The notes under the pieces: model-generated | What the model was told of the DNA's origin: nothing | What the model saw: only the letters and a program-made list of their open reading frames with translations | The model's database searches: none | Translations under genes and position numbers: made by a program | Shown here: positions 46,398-56,700 of the stretch, piece by piece | Layout: each line of letters opens with the position of its first letter | How positions within the stretch are numbered: the first letter of the stretch is position 1 | Assembly (NCBI GenBank): GCA_030248195.1 | Contig: JASAND010021126.1 | Coordinates: 17,735 to 81,734 of the forward strand | Direction: 5' to 3' | DNA length: 64,000 bases | Origin: Trissonchulus latispiculum | Taxonomy: Eukaryota; Nematoda; Enoplea; Enoplida; Ironidae

Positions 46398-49327
46398 GCT
46401 GAACTCCCATTGCAGGCTTATCAGTCTTCCCTCTGCCTGCTTCCCTTACACTACTTCATACTGTACCCACTCGCGTCTACCACGTCAATGTAATTTTCGC
46501 GCATCAGCGCGCGTCGACATCGACGAGTGTAACCTGGAATACTACAAATGAGGCATTGACGCGCGTCGACGCTTCCAGTGGTAAAATGATGGCTGGAAGA
46601 CATGCTACATTCCGAAGTGTCGACTCGCGTTTCCAAATACATGAACGTTAATTATTACATATGCTCTTCAAGATAATAAAAAATAAAATATGTAGATAAT
46701 AAGTTAAAATGGAAAGTTTTGAGTTGGCTAAACCCTCCAGCAGCACGAAAACAAACTGTTCAAAAAGTTTCAATTAATTCTAGATAGGATTAGATGAGTA
46801 TTAAAGGTAAAAAATGCTCGAAGTGCTGTTAGTTGAGATATAGTAAGCTGGCATTCCGCAAAGTATTTGTAGCTTCAACCTTAAAGCGAAAGAAAAGTCG
46901 CCCGGCACATAGAATTCCATGATCGATCAAGACAAATGCGACTACAAATACAAATTGTTTGCAAATTTGAAAAGGTCGAAAAAGGTATATCTAAGTTGCA
47001 CCAGCCCGAAAATGAAACATTCATGCAGGTCTTAGCTGTAGAGCCACTTGGTCAATTTGTCAATGTCTCCTTTTAGCTATGCTGTTTTTCTATGTGTTGT
47101 CCAGATGGCCAAAATCAAGCAAAATTCAAGCCAAATTTTTCAATTTCTTCAAATGGCCAATTGTTCACTAAAATGGGTCCGGTTTTGGCTTTAAACCCAA
47201 CAAAAACATGTTTTCCAAGGGATAGGACGTTTAACTGCAGAAATTAAGCAAATTTAAGAAAAATCCAAAATTTGCTAGGTTTACGTGTTTACACACAAAA
47301 TTCTCAATCGTCAAATCAATGGAGAAATAGGCATTTAAAGACTGTCAGTCTGTAATTTAACTGGTCTGCCTGAAAAGCTGAAAAATAGCTGTGTTTGTTT
47401 TATATTACCAGTAGAATGTTTCCCTATAAGCATCAACTCGATCTCTTTCGAATTCTCAAATTTGTGAGAGCTACGTCCTTTGAAAACGATGCTCTAAAGG
47501 ATATGTACCAGCCAACACTGATAAATTGATAACCATTAAAAGTGAATAGGGTAACAAGGCCTAAGCGGCAAGAGCAGATCAAATTAGCAAACATTTGTTT
47601 TCAAGTTGAACAAATCGAGTCCACCAAGCCCAAGCTTCCGCTTATTAGCTGCAAAAAATGGCAAATGAGAAATGTTCAAAATTATAAGCAAAAGGGAAGT
47701 GGGAAAAGAAAGAAGAGAAGAAAGAGAAGGAAGACAAAATGTATTTCAACGAGGAAAAGTTCCATTATAATGTTGGAATGCGTGAAATCAAAAATCATCA
47801 AAATCGGCCCGCATCGGCCCGCATCGGCCCGCGCGAGCCACTGCGGGTGCGAATTTTTGGCCCGGCCCGGCCCGCCACGCGGGTACCCGCAGCCCGCGCC
47901 CAACACTGCGCGCGTCTACTCACGGCTAGAACTATGAAATCAGGATATTCAGTAATAATTGTTTAGTTGTGGTCCAGAACTTCTTGAAATCATAAATAGG
48001 TTGTTCGATTCGGAAGGACACGTTGTTCTTTATTCGTTTATCCTCGAACTGAATTTTTCAAGGGGGCTTGTACCTCAAGAAGTAACTAATATGTTCGGAA
48101 AAATTAGTTTGCAATAGTTGCATCGAATTCTTCAATTTTTAGCAAAATTTTCTAAAAATTTGGAAATTTTTTAGAATTTTAGTGTAAAAACTATTTTTTG
48201 TTGCCATTTATACTTACCCTTGGCCATTGTTTCGCGACCCTTTGTCCCCGACGGCGGGTGGGTGTATCGGTGTATCTTGTCCTGACCGGGGGGGGGCTTG
48301 CACCCCGAAACCCTACCCCTTGTCAACCTATCGTGCACCTTTCAAAAGATTCTGACTACACCATTATAGCAAGATCCGCGGAACTAACGTAGCTGCAACT
48401 GCAGCCAAATTTTTGTGCTCTGTTACAGCAAGAGTCTAGCAGCTATCAGCTAGTTAGTATTACATTTAAAAAGTTTTTATTACATTTACATTTATTATTA
48501 CATTATTTACAAGTATTTACATATTATTACATTTAGAAACGAAGAAAATAAGGGGACTGTAAGCACCACTTATGGTAAATGGTCACCTTTCGAAGCTACA
48601 TGAAAGTGTTCGAAAAAGCGGAATTTCGTTGGCTAGGTTTTCATATGTCTGCGAAAACTCACTCTAATGGTGTACTCAAAATGTTTTGACACACGCATGG
48701 TTCATTCGATAAGATTGCTCATTATGCAAGACATATATGAAAGCAGACCTTTGTGTAATAGAGCCAGCACAGGAAAAGGTGATAATTTCTGAATGGAAGT
48801 TCTGCTGGTGGCTGGGTGATGAATTGGTGGTTATGTACGAGTCATAAGCATTATTCCAATTTGCATATTTGACTGCTTGTGCAACATTTTAGTTGCATAA
48901 GCGTCACTCTACGGCTTTCCCTCGCACAGAGCGCAACGTGCGGTTCTGTCCTATGTTGTTCTATTAAAACTGACATGACATTGTAAGCGATGACAAGTAC
49001 ATAACCAAGGTTATTCACCAACGGAGAATAACTGGTGTTTAAACGTCGGACACTGGAAGGATCGGGTTGGAACCTGACCTCAGCAAATCTTTACTTTAAT
49101 TCCTGAGGGATGCTGATCTTCTAAAATTCCACTAAGCATTTCTATTGGGTCTGGCTTGATTCTCCTCTGTTTCCCTTATTCAACCGGCACTTAGTTGAAT
49201 TAAACTGCAATTTTACTTCAGGACTTTAGTGTATAGACCGCAAAAGTTTTGAAAAAAATCACTACACTTTTGCTTTGATCCGTTACTGTAATGATTTTTG
49301 AATTTTGTCTGGAGGTGTGCTAAGACT

Positions 49328-51926
49328 ATGTCTAAAACGGCGTTCAACATGAGACGCGTAACTTGTCTGCGTCTCATTGTCTTATTTATTGTTTCTCCCG
49401 GTGGAGAAACATTATTTCGAGAGAACCTATGTCCGTTTAGTAAACGATTGCAGCTAGATGTTGTAAATGCGTTGCCGAAAATCACAATGACTAACGGAAG
49501 TTTCATCGCCCGGCTAAACGGGTGAGTTCAACTGTGAGACTACTATGTAGGTATAGTTTGTCAAAACCACAGATTTCCAACTCAACAGCTTCAAGAGAAC
49601 GGAGAGAAAGAAGGCATGTATTCCTGGTGTTGGCAATGGGTGTGTGAAGTTTTAGGTTTAAGACTTACTTTTGATGTTTTAATTTCTCCTTAAGTATGCT
49701 AAAACTTGTCTCAGCATACGTGCATTAATTCTCATTTGTTTAGTCGAGACAACATCTATTCGTAGTAACCTATCGTCTTAAATGTCAACACACTTAGTGT
49801 GTCGCTTTTCCCTAACGAACCTTGTTGAATAATTTGGTTCTCTTTAACTTTATCCCCCCCCCCAACAAAAGTTGGTGAACTTCAAAGGCTTATTACAAGA
49901 GATCAACAGAACTTTAGAGCATGATTTATACATCGTTGGAATGCTCGAGATGTGCTATATTTAATAGTGTAAAGCAGTTTGCTGTACCTTGCTGCTATAA
50001 AAAGTTAAGATTAAAAGACTACCAAAACTTGCAAAAAGCTGCAATTTTGGTAGTATTTTAAGCTTAACTTTTTATAGCAGCAAGCTACAGCACATGGCTT
50101 TATACTATTAAATAGAGCACATCTCGATCATTCCAACGATGTATAAATCATGCTCTAAAGTTCTGCTGATGTCTTGCAATAAGCCTTTGAAGTTGACCAA
50201 CTTTTGTTGGGGGGGGGAGAATAAAGTTAAAGAGATCCAATAATTTGTATAATATATCCATGTCGCCATGCTACAAACATTCTTAGTCGGCACGCGTGCC
50301 GAATAGAAATTTCAGGCTAGAAGCCAGCTGCCTAGACTTTTAGCATTTCTATTATAGTGAATTCTCATTACAGCGTGTGGACTGAAATTTTTGAGTATCA
50401 GGCTTTTAGCATTCCACCAGTTTAAACTCAACGTTACAGCGTGTAGAGTAAAATTTTTAGTCGGCACGCGTGCCGCCTGAAATGAACCTATAGGCTAATA
50501 GCATTATCATGTTTGCCCCCACTATTTTGCTGTCAGTCCTGTTGTGTAGGATTACAAACTTATCATATTGAGTTACATTAGTCTTGTATATTCAGTTATG
50601 TTTTTAACTAGTAAGTACTTATATATTTTTATTCATTATTTTGTTAACTCTACATGGATATATTTAATTCTTAATTCCCCATTTTCAGTGTATAACAAAT
50701 TTTCAATATCGCAATTTTCTGCTTAAATTAAATTTCTATCATACTCAAATATGTAGATATCTATTTATAGTTAACTCTAAATAGTCTTCAATCAAATTCT
50801 TTAATTGCTAACCTTTTTCAAATTACCAACGAAAAAAACGTTCGCACTGCATTATGCTTGAAATTGTGCAATATATTAAGTTTTGTATTTTACATAATTC
50901 TTGGAATTAAAAACTGACTGAAGGTTTCTTAATTAAGAGAATTACGCTAATGGAATCGTTACAGTAAATGTAGAATTAACAAAGGTACCTAATGAATTAA
51001 AATATACATACTTACTAGTCAAAACTATTGCTGAATATATATACAAGACTAATGTAAATTAATATGATTAGTTTGTAATCACACACAACAGCAATGACAG
51101 CAAAAAAGACAAACATGAGAATGCCATTCGCTTAAGTTCATTTCAGTCGGCACGGGTGCGGACTGAAAATTTCAGCCTTCGCTCTATAACATTGAGTTTA
51201 AACTAGTGGGAATGCTAAAAGCCTGTTACTCGTTAGGCGGTATGTACGTGTGCCGACTGAAAATTTCAGTCCACACGCTGTAACGAGAACTCAACTTTTA
51301 GGGTTCCTGGGTTCCAGCAGTTCAAAAGACTAATTCTTTTGCTGTAGTCAGAACTTGTTAACTAGACAGAGGGAGTTCTAATGCAATGCTAACAGACAAC
51401 CTAAGTTGGTTAAATTAGGTGTGACTCCTACGTTTGTTATAATAATGTTCACATTGGTCCTTAGCAATCTTCTGAGTACTAGAAGTACCGGCAAACTGGT
51501 TCAAAGTTTCTTCAAAAGGAATCACCGTCTTAAACCTCAGCTTAATTACACTAGTCGTGCCAAGGTTCAATTCACAAAATAGTAAATGCTGAATTCAACG
51601 ATAGTTAGTAACTTGAACTTTTGTTAACTCTAAAGTAGATTTGCATGGGCAAATGTTAGGTCTAAACATCGTTATTTAAATTTTAGACGAAAACAAACGC
51701 GGGATTTACCAGAGATTCGGTCAAAAGAAGACCTACTGTTTCGAATCTGTCCAAATCGTTATGAAACAGCTAGTTGGCTGCTTGGTTCCAGTGAAGCTTT
51801 CCTGAGATTATATTGGTAAGAGCTTAACAGTTCGCTAGCAAGGTATTATATTGGAAGGTATTATATTTTCATACTATTGTATTCAGCACGCAGTACGATA
51901 GTCTGAGGTTTTGTAAGACTCGTTAA
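49328..51926 (+). CDS. Small secreted protein, three exons, unrecognised family (paralog 2, intact)
   Basis: Exon 1 is 49328-49521: signal segment CLRLIVLFIVSPGG after MRRVT, then NLCPFSKRLQLDVVNALP; donor AACGG/GTGAGT, phase 2. The ATG at 49349 would suit a signal peptide better than 49328. Exon 2 is 51687-51815: acceptor TTTTAG, 129 nt, contains LLFRICPNRYETASWLLG; donor GTAAGA, phase 2. Exon 3 is 51887-51926: acceptor ATTCAG, encodes a tail with CTQYDSLRFCKTR then TAA. All junctions keep frame; total about 113-120 residues with four cysteines in the predicted mature part. Intron 1 (2165 bp) holds two transposons; intron 2 is 71 bp. Function unknown. Splice model by eye only. Confidence 0.6.
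49836..50240. mobile_element. Fold-back MITE, nearly a perfect hairpin
   Basis: Arms of about 190 bp (TCTCTTTAACTTTAT, a C run, AACAAAAGTTGG ...) inverted around a short loop near 50040. Lies in intron 1 of the secreted-protein gene. Its mirror copy at about 56535-56950 is more decayed. Confidence 0.75.
50284..51310. mobile_element. TIR element with GGCACGCGTGCCG dyads
   Basis: Repeated GTCGGCACGCGTGCCG and TACAGCGTGTGGACTGAAAT blocks near the left end recur inverted near the right end (51140-51305). The interior is AT-rich and non-coding. Second transposon in intron 1; mirrored at about 55460-56480. Confidence 0.6.
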
Positions 51927-52594
51927 GGTGGCGACATTGCTTGCCGTATTTTGAGTGACAATTATCACAAAGTAGTCCAAAATATCAGAAATTTTTAAGG
52001 ACATACTACTTCAATGGTGGTAAGCACATTAGAAGCAATTGCGGAGCCTCTGCATGAAGGACAAAACTCAGCCATTTAGTGCAGTGCAGTGCTCTAGTGC
52101 AGAGCTGGTAAATTTTCCTAGTTTTCTGGAATCCTTGCTGAAAGATGGATTGTGGTCTCGTAAACCGCAATAGAGAACAATTAAAGGTTAACATGACCAC
52201 GATATCTTCATTTCGAACTATAAACTTCCTATAGGGTCCGACCCACCAACATACGCGGAACTAACCCCAGCGCGTCCAAAAAATAACTAGCTTTGAAGGT
52301 CCTGTTAAGCTTAGTAAGGATACGCCTAGGCTAACCGAGAGCGTGCGAGCCTAACTGTTCAATTGGCGTCTAAGTGCTTACTGCTATTTTACACGCCTAA
52401 GCCTTTGGCTTAAGAGCATAAAACGTAGATAAAAATGATCACCAAACATTACACGGCGAACCCCATAAAGACAATATCCATTATTTTTTGTGTGCGGACC
52501 GATTGTGGTCCCCAATGAGAACTAAAGTCGGTACCGCTGAGCAGTTAAAATCAGAAAGTTTTGTTTACGCAATGCTTAGATGCTGGCTTTTATG

Positions 52595-52945
52595 CAGTGT
52601 TGGCATCTGGGATGGGATCCCATGGGATCCCATGGGATCCCATGGGATGGGATGGGATGGGATTGAAAACTCATCCCATGTGGGATCAGTGGGATTTTGT
52701 GGGATCATTTTGCCTTACAATGCCTTCAAACACCGTTTCCAAATTTTGAAAAAGTGCAATATTTTGGTAAATTTTTCATAAAAAATGTCTGTTCAATTTT
52801 ATGACTGGCGTTTTGATGACTACCAGCAAAGCAAAGCATGGAGCTCTTTAAGGTGCTGGTATTGCTTTATGTAAATGTAACCTTACAGGCTCCAATTTTT
52901 ATGATGAAAGTTGATGAAACTTTCCAAATATATAGTGCTTTTTAA
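52595..52945 (+). mobile_element. hAT-like end with GGGATCCCAT array
   Basis: Starts CAGTGTTGGCATCTGGG, a typical hAT terminus, followed by four-fold GGGATCCCAT (52611-52655). Its inverse ends at 54150. The 8 bp outside are inverted (CTTTTATG and CATAAAAG) rather than direct, so both ends descend from one half element copied by the palindrome. Confidence 0.55.
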
Positions 52946-53798
52946 CCTCCTGGGACCAGTCCCGCATTTTTAGGTGAAAAGATAAAAAATCTTTGGTTTT
53001 TGCCACTATTTCAGTTCGTTATGGATACACCTGATTATTTGATATAAATGGAAAAGGTCACCGAAAACAACATTTTTGCTTTTACGACCTTTGAGCTATG
53101 TTAACCTAGCAGGTAAGGGGGGTCAATCATGAAATATTTTTAGATCATGGATTTCGTTCATTTCCACACATAAACTAACCACATATGTCGTGCATATCAA
53201 GTTCAAATTTTGAGTTTTTTTGCTTGTGACTTAGCATTAATAGGCACTCGTCTGAGGCCCCTCTATGCTGCCTCTCTAGACCGCAAGCGGACAAGAGACG
53301 GAGAGTCGAAGGTCAAGGATAGAAAACATGACCCCCAAGCCAAGCTGGCGTACGGTTATTTCGGACACACCCAGGGCAACACGTGCCATCTTCTGGCATG
53401 TATTGCCCCCCGCATGCCAATAGTGCCTAGGATGGCTGAAATCTCTTATTGCCTGCTTGGAAGGCATTGGACAAAGTGTTGGCTGCAGAAAAGGGTCGGA
53501 GGGATGGCCAAGCGTCAGATAGGAAAGGAGGGAAAGTCCGCACACATCAAAAATTTTTTATTTAGTTGTGATGGAGGCATAGGACACGGAGAAACCTTTT
53601 TCACCCTCCATGTACCTATACCTGTAACCTACACCTATGTACTCACTAATTCTCTTAGTACCACAAGATATTTTAAGGTTTCGGTTATTCATTTGATTTT
53701 ATTTAATAATCAGGTGTATCCATAACGAACTGAAATAGTGGCAAAAACCAAAGATTTTTTATCTTTTCACCTAAAAATGCGGGACTGGTCCCAGGAGG
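52946..53798. mobile_element. piggyBac-like TTAA element at the palindrome centre
   Basis: Inverted ends CCTCCTGGGACCAGTCCCGC and its inverse, about 100 bp long each, flanked by TTAA (52942-52945, 53799-53802). The 658 bp between the inverted ends (53046-53703) is the only unpaired DNA of the palindrome. A 171-codon frame at 53210-53725 has no recognised domain and I do not call it a gene. Confidence 0.7.
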
Positions 53799-56700
53799 TT
53801 AAAAGCACTATATTGGGAAAGTTTCATCACCTTTCATCATAAAAATTGGGAGCCTGTAAGGTTACATTTACATAAAACCCAATACCAGCCAGCACCTTAA
53901 GAGCTCCATACTTTGCTTTGCTGGTAGTCATCAAAACGCCAGTCATAAAATTGAACAGACATTTTTTATGAAAAATTTACCAAAATATTGCACTTTTTCA
54001 AAATTTGGAAACGGTGTTTGAAGGCATTGTAAGGCAAAATGATCCCACAAAATCCCACTGATCCCTTGGGATGAGTTTTCAAACCCATCCCATCCCATCC
54101 CATGGGATCCCATGGGATCCCATGGGATCCCATCCCAGATGCCAACACTGCATAAAAGCCAGCATCTAAGCATTGCGTAAACAAAACTTTCTGATTTTAA
54201 CTGCTCAGCGGTACCGACTTTAGTTCTCATTGGGGACCACAATCGGTCCGCACAAAAAAATAATGGATATTGTCTTTATGGGGTTCGCCGTGTAATGTTT
54301 GGTGATCATTTTTATCTACGTTTTATGCTCTTAAGCCAAAGGCTTAGGCGTGTAAAATAGCAGTAAGCACTTAGACGCCAATTGAACAGTTAGGCTCGCA
54401 CGCTCTCGGTTAGCCTAGGCGTATCCTTACTAAGCTTAACAGGACCTTCAAAGCTAGTTATTTTTTGGACGCGCTGGGGTTAGTTCCGCGTATGTTGGTG
54501 GGTCGGACCCTATAGGGAGTTTATAGTTCGAAATGAAGATATCGTGGTCATGTCAACCTTTAATTGTTCTCTATTGCGATTCTACGAGACCACAATCCAT
54601 CTTTCAGCAAGGATTCCAGAAAACTAGGAAAATTTACCAGCTTCTGCACTAGAGCACTGCACTGCACTAAATGGCTGAGTTTTTGTCCTTCATGCAGAGG
54701 CTCCGCAATTGCTTCTAATGTGGCTTAACACCCTTGAAATCGTATGTCCTTAAAAATTTCTGATATTTTGGACTTACTATGTGATAATTGTCACTCAAAA
54801 TACGAAGCGAAGCAATGTCGCCACCTTAACGAGTCTTACAAAACCTCAGACTATCGTACTGCGTGCTGAATACAATAGTATGAAAATATAAGCCGCCTCC
54901 AATACTAATACCTTGCTAGCTTGAACTGTTAAGCTCTTACCAACTCTAATCTCAGGAAAGCTTCATTGGAGCCAAGCGGCCAACCAGCTGTTTCATAACG
55001 ATTTGGACAGATTCGAAACAGTAGGTCTTCTTTGAGCGAATCTCTGGTAAAATCCGCGTTTGTTTTCGTCTAAAATTTAAATAACGATGTTTAGATCTAA
55101 CATTTGCCCATGCAAATCTACTTTAGAGTTAACAAAGTTCAAGTTACTAACTATCGTTGAATTCGGCATTTACCTATTTTGTGAATTGAACCTTGGCACG
55201 ACTAGTGTAATCAAGCTGAGGTTTAAGACGGTGATTCCCTTTGAAGAAACTTTGAACCAGTTTGCCGGTACTTCTAGTGCTCAGAAGATTGCTAGAGACC
55301 AATGTGAACATTAGTATAACAAACGTAGGAGTCCACACCTAATTTAGCCAACTTGGGTTGTCTGTTAGCATTGCATTAGAACTCCCTCTGTCTAGTTAAC
55401 AAGTTCTGACTACAGCAAAAGAATTAGTCTTTTGAACTGCTGGAACCCAGGAACCCTAAAAGTTGAGTTCTCGTTACAGCGTGTGGACTGAAATTTTGAG
55501 TCGGCACACGTACATACCGCCTAGCGAGTAACAGGCTTTTTAGCATTCCCACTAGTTTAAACTCAATGTTGCCGAGCGAGGCTGAAAATTTTCAGTCCGC
55601 ACCCGTGCCGACTGAAATGAACTTAAGCGGATGGCATTCATGTTTGTCTTTTTGCTGTACATTACTGTTGTGTGTGATTACAAACTAATCATATTAATTT
55701 ACATTAGTCTTGTATATATATTCAGCAATAGTTTTGACTAGTAAGTATGTATATTTTAATTCATTAGGTACCTTTTGTTCATTCTACATTTACTGTAACG
55801 ATTCCATTAGCGTAATTCTCTTAATTAAGAAACCTAAAGTCAGTTTTTAATTCAAGAATTATGTAAAATACAAAACTTAATATATTGCACAATTTCAAGC
55901 ATAATGCAGTGCGAGCATTTTTTTCGTTGGTAATTTGAAAAAGGTTAGCAATTAAGGAATTGATTGAAGACTATTTAGAGTTGCCTATAAATAGATATCT
56001 ACATATTTGAGTATGATAGAAATTTAATTTAAGCAGAAAATTACGATACTGAAAATTTGTTATACACTGAAAATGAGAATTAAAAAATTAAAATATATCC
56101 ATATGGAGTTATTACAAATAAAAATAAAATATATAAGTACTTACTAGTTAAAAACATAACTGAATATACAAGACTAATGTAACTCAATATGATAAGTTTG
56201 TAATCCTACACAACAGGACTGACAGCAAAAATAGTCAGACCCAAAACATGATAATGCTTTGGTAGCCGCCAAAGGTTCATTTCAGGCGGCACACGTGCCG
56301 ACTAAAAATTTTACTCTACACGCTTTAACGTTGAGTTTAAACTGGTGGAATGCTATAAGCCTCATACTCCAAGATTTCAGTCCACACGCTGTAATGAGAG
56401 TTCACTGTAATAGAAATGCTAAAAGTCTAGGCAGCTGGCTTCTAGCCTGAAATTTCTATTCGGCACGCGTGCCGACTAAGAATGTTTATAGATGGCGATA
56501 TGGATATATTATACAAATTATTGGATCTCTTTGCTTTTATTCTCCCCTCCCGAAGTTGGTCAACTTCAAAAGGCTTATTGCAAGACATCAACAGAACTTT
56601 AGAGCATGATTTATACATCGTTGGAATGATCGAGATGTGCTCTATTTAATAGTATAAAGCCATGGTACTGTAGCTTTGCTGCTATGAAAAGTTAAGCTTG

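Larger units (their letters stand above)
46449..53045. repeat. Giant palindrome, inner left arm (6.6 kb)
   Basis: Inverse of 53704-60356 over its whole length, with scattered substitutions and short indels. Paired landmarks sum to about 106750-106800 (47542 with 59255; 46642 with 60157; 52561 with 54184). Contains one secreted-protein gene and several fold-back elements. At 47.8-47.9 kb lies a GC-rich CGGCCCGCAT repeat ending CCCAACACTG, probably a hAT end. The stretches 46650-47790 and 47950-49300 hold nothing else I recognise. Confidence 0.9.

Noticed and set aside
46451..46642. 63-codon frame conserved in both palindrome arms (60157-60348)
   Set aside because: It reads across repeated GTCGACGCG motifs of a decayed element; conservation is explained by the palindrome itself.
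47542..47937. 131-codon frame, repeated in mirror at 58827-59255
   Set aside because: Runs through a purine tract and a GC-rich hAT-like end; the mirrored copies shift frame at the purine tract, and no domain is visible.
53210..53725. 171-codon frame in the palindrome spacer
   Set aside because: No transposase motif (no DDD/DDE spacing) and composition like random GC-richer DNA; overlaps an equally open minus frame.
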